DNA from: Bacteroidetes bacterium HGW-Bacteroidetes-7
GTDB lineage: Bacteria; Bacteroidota; Bacteroidia; Bacteroidales; UBA932
Direction: 5' to 3'
Assembly (NCBI GenBank): GCA_002842465.1
Contig: PHDA01000009.1
Span: forward strand, 1 to 64,000
Length of the DNA: 64,000 nt
Shown: piece by piece, positions 17,272 to 26,522 of the stretch
How the letters are laid out: the number at the start of each line of letters is the position of its first letter
Position numbering within the stretch: position 1 is the stretch's first letter
The notes under the pieces: generated by a model
Databases searched by the model: none
Told to the model about the DNA's origin: nothing
The model's input: the letters and a program-made list of their open reading frames with translations, nothing else
Position numbers and translations under genes: made by a program

Positions 17272-18572
17272 AAGCCAAAAAGATCTCTTTCCGGCCACAG
17301 AGGTACCCTTTTAAAGGCATTCCTGAAAAGTGCATCAATCTGTCTTGGGAATGTAGATCCTTTCCAAGAGCTGGTATTGGTAACAAATACCCAGGAAAAG
17401 CCATCTCTGCTATATTTGAGAAGTGCACTGGTTCCCGATAGTGTGCCGGTTCTTGACCAATCTCCCGATGATGTGCTTTTTGCCCAACCAATAGGTAGGG
17501 TTGATGGTGTGGAGCTTGTCATAATCCTTATACTCTCTTTTGAAAGAATATCAGGGACATTATCTCTTCCATCCAGTGCGGCTATAAGTTTGAGTAGCTC
17601 TGAAGGTGAGGCAACCCAACCCCCGGCACCAAGTAGCCCTCTAACATTGTTACCACCATAACACCTTTTCATCATGATTCCATTCCCGGTATAAGACTCG
17701 ATTAATTCCTGATCATGTGGCTCGTAGTACTTCGCTTCATTTGGGAATCTCTCTTCATAATAATTATTGGCCATATGGATGTCATAAACACCTGCTGGTT
17801 TAAATATATTCTCTTTAACGTACTCTTCGTAAGATAGCCCTGTTACAATTTCAATTAAACGTGACAGAATTACATATCCCAGATTTGAATACCTTGTCCC
17901 CTGACCCGGAGAGTGCCCCAGTCTCTGGTTAAGAGAGTATGCAATAACTTCGTCAGTATCAGGGGCTCTGCCAAGATTAAGTCTTTTAGAAATGATAGGC
18001 AGATTAAACATCGGATCTCCGGCCCGACTGCTAAAACCCCCTTTATGTCTCAATAAGTGATCAATAGTTATGTTGCGGATTCGACTGTCGCGTAATTGCG
18101 AAAACTGAGGCAGGTCCATTATAGAACCTTCAGAAAAGGGTTTATCTGAAAGGTTGATCTTCCCCTCTTCATGAAGCTTCATTACTGCTGCTGCAGTTAT
18201 AAGTTTCGAGAGGGATGCAATCCTGAAAATATGTTTTACATCTGCTTTTTCTCCACTCTCTTTGTTTGCCCAGCCATATCCCTTTGCATATATGAGTTTC
18301 TCATCCTTCATAACAGCCAGTGATGCACCTTTGATTTCCCACTGACGCATAAAACGTTCAATCTGGGCATCCATCTTCTCAGTTTCCGGAAGTTCAGAAA
18401 GTTCGTTTGTAAGAATGTGGTTTATTGCGACAGGGATTATTTCATTACCATCATCACTATTTCCGGGAATAAGACTAATTCCGGTGAATCCGAAAAAGAT
18501 GACGATAGCAGTAAGTATTAAAACAAAAATTATAATATATGAGGTTATGCCTCTTTTTCTCCTTCTATTCAT
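17268..18572 (-). CDS. Membrane-anchored serine hydrolase, beta-lactamase family
   Basis: 434 residues. The N-terminus RRRKRG plus a hydrophobic stretch (about residues 10-31) indicates a signal anchor, so the catalytic domain should face the periplasm. SxxK is S-L-S-K in RIASLSKLITAAA, the Tyr motif is YSN in TRYSNLGYVILSRLIE, and RTGTLSG occupies the KTG position. Not closely related to the other two family members in the window. A TAATTTTG box lies 4 bases upstream of the ATG. The 3' end overlaps the TonB-receptor gene by 4 bases, stop codon over stop codon. The substrate is unknown. Confidence 0.87.
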   Translation of the reverse strand: MNRRRKRGITSYIIIFVLILTAIVIFFGFTGISLIPGNSDDGNEIIPVAINHILTNELSELPETEKMDAQIERFMRQWEIKGASLAVMKDEKLIYAKGYGWANKESGEKADVKHIFRIASLSKLITAAAVMKLHEEGKINLSDKPFSEGSIMDLPQFSQLRDSRIRNITIDHLLRHKGGFSSRAGDPMFNLPIISKRLNLGRAPDTDEVIAYSLNQRLGHSPGQGTRYSNLGYVILSRLIEIVTGLSYEEYVKENIFKPAGVYDIHMANNYYEERFPNEAKYYEPHDQELIESYTGNGIMMKRCYGGNNVRGLLGAGGWVASPSELLKLIAALDGRDNVPDILSKESIRIMTSSTPSTLPIGWAKSTSSGDWSRTGTLSGTSALLKYSRDGFSWVFVTNTSSWKGSTFPRQIDALFRNAFKRVPLWPERDLFGF

Positions 18573-18576
18573 ACTT

Positions 18577-18584
18577 CAAAATTA
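18577..18584 (-). promoter_or_regulatory. TAnnTTTG box just upstream of the serine hydrolase
   Basis: TAATTTTG on the minus strand, ending 4 bases before the ATG at 18572. If it is the -7 box, the message is nearly leaderless, as suggested for several other genes here. Confidence 0.35.
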
Positions 18585-18757
18585 ACAAAAGAGATTGTAC
18601 TCTGAAAGCATAAAAATCAGTAATTTGCATATTTATTACTATCTGTAAGCAAAATAGCGGTTACTCAAACAAAATATTATAAAATATGCAAATATGATAA
18701 TGATATAAAAATATTATTTATCTTTACAATATAGTTTGGATCGTAGATTCAACAAAG

Positions 18758-18807
18758 ACGAGCTTCAGTTCAGGGGGTTAGAATACTGAAGCTCGTTTTC
18801 TCTTTTT
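18758..18807. terminator. Hairpin downstream of the SIMPL gene
   Basis: ACGAGCTTCAGT (18758-18769) pairs perfectly with ACTGAAGCTCGT (18785-18796), a 12-bp stem with a 15-base loop. It begins 22 bases after the minus-strand stop of the SIMPL gene. The better T-rich tail (TTTCTCTTTTT, 18797-18807) is on the plus strand, where no gene precedes it; the minus-strand tail is weak. It probably ends the SIMPL transcript and may insulate in both directions. Confidence 0.55.
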
Positions 18808-18817
18808 AAAGATTCGT

Positions 18818-19507
18818 TTATTCTAAAGCGAACCTGACTACAACCTGGTGTTCCATTTTAATTTTCTGGAAATCGGGTAAAAAGTCAGCCCCTGCAGATT
18901 CGACAGATGTATCCATCATTTTCATGACCGTGTTAACTCTGTAAGATCGTGGAAAACTTGCATAGCTCTGCACATAGAGCGCTTTTCCAAGAGTTCTGCC
19001 TAAAGCGACAGCTATTGCCTCAGCACTTTTCTTTGCATTTAATGCAGCATCTGCCATGATCTCCCTGCTTACCTCATCAAAGTTAGACAACGCTGTGCGG
19101 GTAATCTTAACATCAGTTATTCCTTCCTTTTCAAGCTGTTCAAAAAGCGCCGTCAACTGAGCTGTTCCGTTTACTTTCAGAACATAAGACTTAGTAAGAA
19201 GAATAGTGTTTTTCCTTAGAAAGAATTTTTCCAACGATGAACTGATGTCTGAAATTTGTAAATCTTTTGAAAGATCAATCCCTATAGAGGTGAGCCTTTT
19301 AAAAAAACTCTGCTCCTGCCTTTCAATTGATACTTTTCCGCGGTTATCTTTCTCGGTAATTATAATATCAAGGTAAATTTCATCAGGCGAAAGCTCTTTT
19401 TCAGCTCTGCCCGATACTTCGATGTAATTCTGTTCAATAAAGCCCTTTTCCTGCGAAAAGAGAGGGGCGCAGCCAAGCATTAAGGCTACTACAATTATTT
19501 TTTTCAT
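18818..19507 (-). CDS. SIMPL (DUF541) domain protein
   Basis: 229-residue exported protein with a short signal peptide (GCAPLFSQ, cut near residue 19; the Cys at 13 does not sit in a good lipobox). The SIMPL/DUF541 pattern is seen in IEVSGRAEKELSPDEIYLDI near the mature N-terminus and in a central KSAEAIAVALGRTLG helix, which match the family. Members are periplasmic or secreted oligomers of unclear function. The gene follows the AraC regulator with a 13-base gap, suggesting cotranscription, and is followed by a hairpin. Confidence 0.85.
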   Translation of the reverse strand: MKKIIVVALMLGCAPLFSQEKGFIEQNYIEVSGRAEKELSPDEIYLDIIITEKDNRGKVSIERQEQSFFKRLTSIGIDLSKDLQISDISSSLEKFFLRKNTILLTKSYVLKVNGTAQLTALFEQLEKEGITDVKITRTALSNFDEVSREIMADAALNAKKSAEAIAVALGRTLGKALYVQSYASFPRSYRVNTVMKMMDTSVESAGADFLPDFQKIKMEHQVVVRFALE

Positions 19508-19520
19508 TTAAATGTTTTTA

Positions 19521-20672
19521 TTAATTCATATTTTGCTTTCGGTATTGTCCGGGTGTGATTCCGGCCTCTTTCTTGAAAGCCCTTAAGAAGGAGTTAATTG
19601 ATGCAAAACCCGACTCCTCCGAAACATATTCGAGTATGTACATCTTTTTATCTTTGAGAAGCTCTTTAGCATATGAGATTCTGTAGTGATTTATAAGATC
19701 GGAAAAGGTAGAATGAAACTCATTGTTAACTATTCCGGATATGTAAGAACGATTAGTGTTAAGTCTTTTGGAGATATCAGTAATTCGTAAATCGGTATGT
19801 CTGAATATTTGCTCCTCTTCAATTAGTTTTACCAGGTCAGATTTGAGTTTAAGCCTCATGCTTTCACCAGGTAGTCTTGCTGTAGAGGTGCTGTCTTTTA
19901 GAACATCAATTTTGTAGGTTGCGATAGTATATTTCTGCTTAAAACCCAGATAGCCTATAGAAAAATGAAATACACTAAAAAGTACAGAAGGGATGGCAAT
20001 TAATGCCAATTCGTTGATGAAAAATGCTTTACCAATAATATTTGCTACAACCGCAAAAACTGAGACACCCACCATTGCAATCATGATGTCTCTTGTCCAT
20101 CTGATTGTTCTCTCCTCGGTTGAAGCATAAAATTCATTAATCTGTTTTTCATATTCCTTTATGAGCTTGCTACTAAAATAGACAGAAGGAATAAGTTGTA
20201 GTACAAAAACTATGCGGCTTAACTTGAAAACTATGATCTGGATATTTGCAGTTGTTGAAAAGGGAAATTGGCCGGATTCTTTGTAGATAACTTTATGCAG
20301 ATAGGCAGATAACTCATCCGGTGACATAATTGCAAAAGTGATTACGGTTGCAACGGTAAACGAAATAGCCGGAATAAGAACCCAAAGCCCTTTTGCCTTA
20401 ATTGTACCATCTTTTGCAATACTCTTTATGTATAGATAGAAAAGGGGGAACACAGAGAGAGACGTTAGCGTATAAATGGGGTCAAGAAATGAGTATATTT
20501 TATAGTTCAATGAGAAATATGCAGCATGAGAAGCATAAAGAACGCTTGCAACAAACATAAAAAGTCCAAGGAAGAGGCGGGGTTTATCTCTTTTGCCGGC
20601 ATCGGTTACAAGAGCAATAGCCCAGAAAAGGGTTATGAACATCGGTAAGGATATAACGATGAATCTTAACAT
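19521..20672 (-). CDS. Membrane-bound AraC-family transcriptional regulator
   Basis: 383 residues. Residues 1 to about 250 contain around seven hydrophobic segments (for example MLRFIVISLPMFITLFWAIA) and no periplasmic sensor domain. The last 100 residues are an AraC/XylS DNA-binding domain with two helix-turn-helix motifs (TDISKRLNTNRSYISGIVN; VSEESGFASINSFLRAFKKE) and the family ending AGITPGQYRK. Such 7-TM AraC proteins are common in Bacteroidota and sense unknown membrane signals. It diverges from the first hydrogenase operon and is cotranscribed with the SIMPL gene; it might regulate either. Confidence 0.88.
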   Translation of the reverse strand: MLRFIVISLPMFITLFWAIALVTDAGKRDKPRLFLGLFMFVASVLYASHAAYFSLNYKIYSFLDPIYTLTSLSVFPLFYLYIKSIAKDGTIKAKGLWVLIPAISFTVATVITFAIMSPDELSAYLHKVIYKESGQFPFSTTANIQIIVFKLSRIVFVLQLIPSVYFSSKLIKEYEKQINEFYASTEERTIRWTRDIMIAMVGVSVFAVVANIIGKAFFINELALIAIPSVLFSVFHFSIGYLGFKQKYTIATYKIDVLKDSTSTARLPGESMRLKLKSDLVKLIEEEQIFRHTDLRITDISKRLNTNRSYISGIVNNEFHSTFSDLINHYRISYAKELLKDKKMYILEYVSEESGFASINSFLRAFKKEAGITPGQYRKQNMN

Positions 20673-20696
20673 TGAATTTTAATTTGCAGTGCAAGA

Positions 20697-20704
20697 CAAA
20701 GTTA
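20697..20704 (-). promoter_or_regulatory. TAnnTTTG box of the AraC-SIMPL operon
   Basis: TAACTTTG on the minus strand, 24 bases before the ATG at 20672. It matches the -7 consensus; a -33 element is not clear. Confidence 0.5.
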
Positions 20705-20809
20705 GTAAAAAGATTCCGATTAAATTCTAAAGAAAATATTTAATAACAAAACTTAAATAAATATACTTTTCCTTAAACTCCTCTTCTAACAAATTGAAAG
20801 ACTATCACA

Positions 20810-20860
20810 TGATTTTATACTGTAAAAACTTATTTTATTAATATAAAATCAGTATATTTG
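20810..20860 (+). promoter_or_regulatory. Inverted repeat and -7 box upstream of hydrogenase operon 1
   Basis: TGATTTTATA (20810-20819) and TATAAAATCA (20842-20851) form a perfect 10-bp inverted repeat with a 22-base spacer. It abuts TATATTTG (20853-20860), a match to the TAnnTTTG -7 box. A factor bound there would cover the -33 region, so it looks like an operator or activator site. It does not match the Rex or FNR/CRP consensus. The rest of the 323-base gap (20673-20995) holds only the divergent AraC promoter and AT-rich DNA. Confidence 0.5.
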
Positions 20861-20995
20861 AACGTAATAAATCCAAATCATAACTTAGAGAGAGAAATTG
20901 CCCCGGAAGAGGTTGAAAAAATAAGTTGTAAATGTATAGCTCCAAATTTCCCGGAAATTATAAAGCACTATATATTAACTTTTAAAACCGAACCT

Positions 20996-21532
20996 ATGAA
21001 TACTATTGAAGAGAGTCAAATCGATAGAGCAACTATCGACGAGATAATCTCCAGACACAGGGGTAAACCGGGTGAGCTCCTCACTGTAATGGAAGAGATA
21101 CAGGAGGCAAGCGAATTTAAATTCCTGGATAAACTCTCGATGGATTATCTTTCCTCACAAACTAAGGTGCCACTGTCGCAGATCTACAGCGTTGCAACTT
21201 TTTATTCATTTTTCAATCTTAAACCTCAGGGTAAACACTCGATTATAGTGTGCAGGGGTACTGCATGCCATACTAAAGGGTCAAAAACATTGTTGAATGA
21301 CCTTTCAACATTGCCGGGCTGTAAAGAGGCCTTGGATTCAGGTGAGACAAGTTTTACTACTGATGACAGACTCATAACGGTTAAAACCGTAGCCTGCTTT
21401 GGCCAATGTGCCCTGGCTCCCGTTGTTGCCGTTGACGGAATCATTTACAGCAATGTGACCTCAGAGCAAATTAAGAAATTACTTCAACATTTACAGGAGG
21501 ATAAGAAAGATGAAAATATCAGACTATACTAA
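20996..21532 (+). CDS. NuoE/HydC-like [2Fe-2S] subunit, hydrogenase operon 1
   Basis: Thioredoxin-like ferredoxin subunit of an NADH-linked hydrogenase complex, 178 residues from the ATG at 20996. The cluster cysteines are C86 and C91 (CRGTAC) and C134 and C138 (CFGQC), the NuoE pattern. The N-terminal helical region includes VPLSQIYSVATFYSFF, typical of the family. The frame stays open upstream to a TTG at 20858, but that TTG overlaps the likely -7 box, and NuoE proteins are about 160-180 long, so I prefer the ATG. It overlaps the next gene by 23 bases. Electrons pass from here to the flavin subunit. Confidence 0.88.
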   Translation: MNTIEESQIDRATIDEIISRHRGKPGELLTVMEEIQEASEFKFLDKLSMDYLSSQTKVPLSQIYSVATFYSFFNLKPQGKHSIIVCRGTACHTKGSKTLLNDLSTLPGCKEALDSGETSFTTDDRLITVKTVACFGQCALAPVVAVDGIIYSNVTSEQIKKLLQHLQEDKKDENIRLY

Positions 21533-24500
21533 ATTATTAGAAATAAAGGAACGAGCTTCAAAAAAAATCCTTCCTGACAAACCATATGTTGCTATAGGTA
21601 TGGGCACATGCGGAATCGGAAGGGGAGCAGAGGTTCTGTTTGACAGTTTTGAGAGGGTTGTTGCCGAAAGAAAACTGGATATAATCATCAAAAAAACAGG
21701 ATGCTTCGGCTTCTGCGCAGAAGAGCCACTGGTGAATATCTATATTCCAGGCAAACCTCTTATAATATTGCATCGTGTAACAGAGAATGATGTTATACCG
21801 TTGATTATTGGCATTGAGAAGGGCATAATGCCTTATAGGAACGTACTTTGTAGAATAGAGGAGTGGGATTTTATAACTGAAAAATTCGAGTTCGGCAGAG
21901 GACTTACAGAGTATCCTCTCTGGAATGAGGTTCCGTTTTTCAAATGGCAAAAGAAGATTGTTCTTCGCAACTGTGGGCTGATTGTTCCGGACGACATCGA
22001 AGAGTATATTGCTGTTGGTGGGTATTTCCCTCTTTACAACGCTTTACACAAGATGAACCCTGTTTCTGTAATTGACGAGGTGAAAAAATCAAAGTTACGC
22101 GGTAGGGGTGGTGCCGGCTTTCCAACTGGAGTTAAGTGGGAACTTATGGCCAAAGTAGAGGGGGATCAGAAATATGTGATATGTAATGCTGACGAAGGTG
22201 ACCCGGGAGCATTCATGAACAGAAACGAAATTGAAAGTGATCCATTTATGCTAATTGAGGGTATGACCATTGGTGCTTTTGCAATGGGTGCTTCAAAGGG
22301 TGTTGTTTATATCAGAGCAGAGTATCCGCTTGCAGTTCAGCGTCTTAAAGGTGCAATTAAACAAGCTAAAGAACTTGGTCTGCTCGGAGATAACATTCTC
22401 AATTCGGGCTTTAGCTTTGATGTTGACATTGTTGAGGGTGCCGGAGCTTTTGTTTGCGGCGAGGAGACCTCACTAATTCACAGTATCGAAGGAAAATCGG
22501 GAAGGCCATCACCAAGACCTCCTTATCCTGCTGAAAAAGGGCTGTATGGAAAACCAACTAATATTAACAACGTAGAGACATGGTGCAATGTGCCTGTAAT
22601 TATCTCCAGAGGAGGTGACTGGTTCACCGAAACTGGAACAGATAAGAGCTCAGGAACAAAGGTTTTTTCACTTGTAGGAAAAGTTAAGAACACGGGGCTA
22701 GTTGAGTTACCCCTTGGATCAACGCTTGAGACAATTGTATTTAAAATTGGAGAGGGTACAGGTACACAAAAAACTGTTAAAGCAGTTCAATCTGGAGGTC
22801 CCTCAGGCGGTTGTATACCTGTTGAGTATCTAAATACACCTGTTGACTATGAATCTCTCAACTCTTTAGGTGCCATTATGGGTTCCGGAGGAATGGTTGT
22901 GATGGACCAGGATAACTGTATGGTGGATGTTGCAAGGTATTTTATCGAGTTTTCAAATGGCGAATCATGTGGTAAATGCACTCCATGCAGAGAGGGTCTT
23001 GCTCAAACTTTACATATTCTGAATAAAGTCACAGAGGGCGTCGCCACGAGTGAGGATTTGGATGCACTTGTCAAGCTTGGTCAAGTGATTAAAAGTACAG
23101 CACTTTGCGGTCTGGGTCAAACTGCTCCTAATCCCGTTCTTACTACTTTAAGGTATTTCAGGGATGAGTACGACCATCACATGATTGAGAAGAAGTGCGA
23201 GCCGGGAATTTGCCATAGCCTCTTTACTGCTCTTTGCGAAAACAGCTGTCCGCTTCACATGAATATTCCGAGATACCTGCAGTTGCTTAAGGAAGATAAA
23301 ATTGAGGATGCTTTTGAAACCTCCCTCAGAGATAATCCTCTTCCGGGAACTCTGGGTAGAATTTGTCACTTCCACTGTCAGATGAAATGCCTGAGAGAGA
23401 CAATTGATGCTCCGGTTTCACAAGGAGATATTCACCGTTACATAGCGGATACCGTCTATAAAGAGGGCAAAGCCCAAAAGATATATGCAAGGCTGATAAA
23501 AGAAAAACTTCCGCCAACTTACAAGAAAATTGCCATTATTGGTGCTGGTCCGGCCGGTTTAACAGCTGCGTTCTATCTTGTGAGATTGGGGCACGATGTT
23601 ACAATATTCGACAGCGAGTCAGAAGCAGGAGGTATTCTCAGATGGGGTATTCCTAAGTATCGCCTACCTCTTGAAACGCTCGATACAGAAATAAACTTTA
23701 TCAAAGAACTTGGTGTTCACTTCGTTTTCAACACAACAGTTGGTAAAGATATCTCAATGGAGGAGCTTGAAAGAGACTACCATAAGATTATTATAGCAGT
23801 AGGAGCCCATAAGGATATCCTGCTTAGCGTTGAGGGAAATGAACTTGAAGGAGTAGTTTCAGGAATGGATTTCCTTAAAGATGTAGCTAAGGGGATAAAA
23901 CCTGAGATCGGTAAAAATGTGGTAGTAATTGGTGCCGGAAACGTTGCAATTGATGCTGCAAGAACTGCCCAGAGATTTGGAACAGAGGTTACTGTTGTTT
24001 ACCGGAGGCTCAAAGGCGATATGCCGGCTAATAAGGATGAGATAAAGGAGGCAGAAATCGAAGGTGTTAACTTCTTGTTCCTGTGTAATCCTAAAGAGAT
24101 TCTCGCAGACGCCAATGACAAAGTTAGAGGTATTGAACTTATGAAGATGGAGTGCGGTGATATTGACCTTTCAAACAGAAGAAAACCTGTTCCAACAGGC
24201 GAGTCATTTATAATTGGGTGCGACTCAGTAATTATGGCTGTTGGTGAAGAGGTTGATGCTCCGTTTGTAAAAGATTTCGGATTAAAAATATCTACTGATG
24301 GTGTAATAAGTGCCGACCACTTTACATTTAAGACCAACCATCCTAAGATTTATGCAATCGGAGATGCTGTTACCGGTCCTGCTACTGCGGCTGAGGCAAT
24401 GGGTATTGCTAAGAAGGCTGCAGAGGTTATTGACTACAAATTAATGAATAAACGACGCTTCCATAAATTAAACCGAGGGTTTGATTATAGTGATGAAGTG

Positions 24501-24674
24501 CCATTGAAACCAGAAGGTGGCAACAGACACTACTCAATCAAACGCCCGCTCGAAGAGCGAACCGGCAACTTCAAGGAGATAAATCTAGGCTATTCAAAAG
24601 ACCAGGCCTTTGCCGAAGCTGCCAGATGCTTGCGTTGCGATGTACGTATCACTACTAACACCGAGGAGGAATAA
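21510..24674 (+). CDS. NuoF/HydB-like flavin subunit fused to an NfnB/GltD-like NAD(P) oxidoreductase
   Basis: 1054 residues in three parts. (1) About 1-110: thioredoxin-like domain with C34, C65 and C69. (2) About 150-540: NuoF-type FMN and NADH site (GRGGAGFPTG at 198-207; CNADEGDPGAF; GAFVCGEETSLI) and the [4Fe-4S] motif SCGKCTPCREG with CGLGQ. (3) About 550-1054: NfnB/GltD-like flavoprotein with cysteine-rich segments (CENSCP; CHFHCQMKC), the FAD fold IGAGPAGLTAAFYL near 677, the NAD(P) fold VIGAGNVAIDAARTA near 806, AIGDAVTGP, and a final CLRCD. A strong SD (AGGAGG) precedes the ATG. The fusion resembles StnB of the Sporomusa-type transhydrogenase, as I recall it. This should let the complex also use NADP(H), which is inference. 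Confidence 0.9.
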   Translation: MKISDYTKLLEIKERASKKILPDKPYVAIGMGTCGIGRGAEVLFDSFERVVAERKLDIIIKKTGCFGFCAEEPLVNIYIPGKPLIILHRVTENDVIPLIIGIEKGIMPYRNVLCRIEEWDFITEKFEFGRGLTEYPLWNEVPFFKWQKKIVLRNCGLIVPDDIEEYIAVGGYFPLYNALHKMNPVSVIDEVKKSKLRGRGGAGFPTGVKWELMAKVEGDQKYVICNADEGDPGAFMNRNEIESDPFMLIEGMTIGAFAMGASKGVVYIRAEYPLAVQRLKGAIKQAKELGLLGDNILNSGFSFDVDIVEGAGAFVCGEETSLIHSIEGKSGRPSPRPPYPAEKGLYGKPTNINNVETWCNVPVIISRGGDWFTETGTDKSSGTKVFSLVGKVKNTGLVELPLGSTLETIVFKIGEGTGTQKTVKAVQSGGPSGGCIPVEYLNTPVDYESLNSLGAIMGSGGMVVMDQDNCMVDVARYFIEFSNGESCGKCTPCREGLAQTLHILNKVTEGVATSEDLDALVKLGQVIKSTALCGLGQTAPNPVLTTLRYFRDEYDHHMIEKKCEPGICHSLFTALCENSCPLHMNIPRYLQLLKEDKIEDAFETSLRDNPLPGTLGRICHFHCQMKCLRETIDAPVSQGDIHRYIADTVYKEGKAQKIYARLIKEKLPPTYKKIAIIGAGPAGLTAAFYLVRLGHDVTIFDSESEAGGILRWGIPKYRLPLETLDTEINFIKELGVHFVFNTTVGKDISMEELERDYHKIIIAVGAHKDILLSVEGNELEGVVSGMDFLKDVAKGIKPEIGKNVVVIGAGNVAIDAARTAQRFGTEVTVVYRRLKGDMPANKDEIKEAEIEGVNFLFLCNPKEILADANDKVRGIELMKMECGDIDLSNRRKPVPTGESFIIGCDSVIMAVGEEVDAPFVKDFGLKISTDGVISADHFTFKTNHPKIYAIGDAVTGPATAAEAMGIAKKAAEVIDYKLMNKRRFHKLNRGFDYSDEVPLKPEGGNRHYSIKRPLEERTGNFKEINLGYSKDQAFAEAARCLRCDVRITTNTEEE

Positions 24675-24676
24675 TT

Positions 24677-26449
24677 ATGGAAAATAAATTTATAAACATT
24701 ATTGTAGACAACAGACCCTATCAGGTAATGAAGGGTACAACAATACTGGAAACATGCAAGGAGATAGGTATAAAAATTCCCTCTCTATGCTACCTTAAAG
24801 ATGTTTCAAGTAATGCTTCATGCGGAATTTGCATGGTTGAGGTTAAAGGAGCAAAAACACTTGTAAGATCCTGTATATCTCAGGTTAACGAAGGGATGGA
24901 AATAACAACCCATTCACCGGCTATAAATCAGGCAAGAACCACAAACCTTGAATTGCTGCTGGCCAACCACCCGAAAGATTGTCTTATTTGCGAAAGAAAC
25001 GGAAATTGTGAACTTCAGGAGCTTACGGTAACCCTCGGTATTAAAGATACACCTTATGCCAAAACCAAACCGATTGAAAAGATTGATGACACATCTCTCT
25101 CTTTGGTAAGAAATCCTGAGAAGTGTATTCTATGCGGCAGATGTATAGCGGTCTGTGCTGATGTTCAAACTGTGCATGCAATTGATTTTACAGGAAGAGG
25201 CCTAAGAAGTATAGTCTCTACATATCAGGACAAGGGTCTTGGGAATGTAGCCTGTACCAATTGCGGTCAGTGTGCTCTTGTATGCCCTACTGCAGCAATT
25301 GTAGAGAAGGACGAAACGAAAGAGGTTTTTGAGGACATCTACAATAAAGATAAAATTGTAATTGTTCAGACTGCTCCTGCGATCAGGGTAGGTATAGGTG
25401 AAGCAATGGGTATGGAACAGGGAGCCCTTGTAACAGGAAAGATGGTTGCTTCATTGAGAAAGCTTGGATTTGACAAAGTGTTTGATACTCAGTTTACAGC
25501 CGACCTTACCATTATGGAGGAGGGGCATGAGCTTATCAGCCGTATTAAAAACGGAGGAACACTTCCAATGATAACTTCATGTTCACCAGGATGGATTAAG
25601 TTTATTGAGCATTTCTATCCAAAATCTCTTGGTCACCTTTCGACATGTAAATCGCCTCAGCAGATGTTTGGTGCTGTAGCAAAGACCTATTATGCCGAAA
25701 AACTTAATGTTGACCCGCGCAAGATTATTGTTGTTTCAATAATGCCTTGTACTGCAAAGAAATTTGAGTGCAAAAGGCCTGAGATGAACTCTGCCTTTGA
25801 ATATTGGAAAGACATACTCAACCTCACAGAGAGAGATAACTTCTATGACGTTGACTATGTGCTTACCACAAGAGAACTTGCCAAGATGTTTAAAAAGACA
25901 GGCATAGATTTCTGCACACTTCAGGAGGAGGAGTTTGACAAACCTCTGGGTATCTCTACCGGAGCCGGAGTAATTTTTGGGGCAACGGGTGGAGTTATGG
26001 AGGCTGCTGTCAGAACTGCATATGAGGTAATTACAGGGAAACCGCTTAACAAGATAGATCTTACTGTCGTGAGAGGTTTTGAGGGAATTAAGGAGGCAGA
26101 ACTAGACCTTAAAGGAACTAAGGTTAAGGTTGCAGTTGCACACACCCTTAAAAATGCCAGAGCTCTTCTTGATCAGATAGAGGAGGGTAAGTCGCCCTAT
26201 GCATTTATTGAGGTGATGACCTGTCCAGGCGGATGCCTTGGTGGCGGAGGACAAGCAATTCCTACCACCTGGGAGATACGTCAGAAGAGAGCAGATTCTA
26301 TCTATAAGGAGGATCGACTTATGCCATTAAGAAAATCTCATGAAAACCCTGCAATTAAGGCTATCTATGATGAGTTCCTAAACGAACCTCTTGGGCATCT
26401 TTCGCACGAGCTGCTGCATACTCATTATGAAGATCGTGGAATCTATTAA
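24677..26449 (+). CDS. hydA: [FeFe]-hydrogenase catalytic subunit HydA, operon 1
   Basis: 590 residues. In order: [2Fe-2S] ferredoxin fold (C38, C49, C52, C66), His-ligated [4Fe-4S] (H98, C102, C105, C111), two [4Fe-4S] sites (C150/153/156/160 and C193/196/199/203), then the H-domain. H-cluster motifs: L1 TSCSPGW (C302, S303), L2 IMPCTAKKFE (C358), L3 MTCPGGCLGGGG (C516, C520). Compared with the usual L1 TSCCPxW, the second Cys is Ser. The C-terminal segment (LRKSHENPAI...SHELLHTHY) is the small-subunit-like tail. SD GAGGA precedes the ATG; the gene is 2 bases after the fusion gene and ends before a strong terminator. Reversible H2 formation or uptake with ferredoxin and pyridine nucleotides is expected. 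Confidence 0.93.
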   Translation: MENKFINIIVDNRPYQVMKGTTILETCKEIGIKIPSLCYLKDVSSNASCGICMVEVKGAKTLVRSCISQVNEGMEITTHSPAINQARTTNLELLLANHPKDCLICERNGNCELQELTVTLGIKDTPYAKTKPIEKIDDTSLSLVRNPEKCILCGRCIAVCADVQTVHAIDFTGRGLRSIVSTYQDKGLGNVACTNCGQCALVCPTAAIVEKDETKEVFEDIYNKDKIVIVQTAPAIRVGIGEAMGMEQGALVTGKMVASLRKLGFDKVFDTQFTADLTIMEEGHELISRIKNGGTLPMITSCSPGWIKFIEHFYPKSLGHLSTCKSPQQMFGAVAKTYYAEKLNVDPRKIIVVSIMPCTAKKFECKRPEMNSAFEYWKDILNLTERDNFYDVDYVLTTRELAKMFKKTGIDFCTLQEEEFDKPLGISTGAGVIFGATGGVMEAAVRTAYEVITGKPLNKIDLTVVRGFEGIKEAELDLKGTKVKVAVAHTLKNARALLDQIEEGKSPYAFIEVMTCPGGCLGGGGQAIPTTWEIRQKRADSIYKEDRLMPLRKSHENPAIKAIYDEFLNEPLGHLSHELLHTHYEDRGIY

Positions 26450-26471
26450 CACTGTATGTGTTTAAAATTAA

Positions 26472-26505
26472 ATGAGGATGACCAAAAAGTCATCCTCATT
26501 TTTTT
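26472..26505. terminator. Bidirectional terminator between the two hydrogenase operons
   Basis: ATGAGGATGAC (26472-26482) pairs with GTCATCCTCAT (26489-26499) around CAAAAA, followed by a run of seven T on the plus strand. On the minus strand the tail is TTTAATTTT. It lies between the convergent hydA genes and can serve both. Confidence 0.85.
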
Positions 26506-26522
26506 ATATACTCCCAAAATAT

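Noticed and set aside
20858-20995. N-terminal extension of the NuoE subunit from a TTG
   Set aside because: The TTG overlaps the candidate -7 box, and family length fits the ATG at 20996. The open frame could be chance, so I leave it out.
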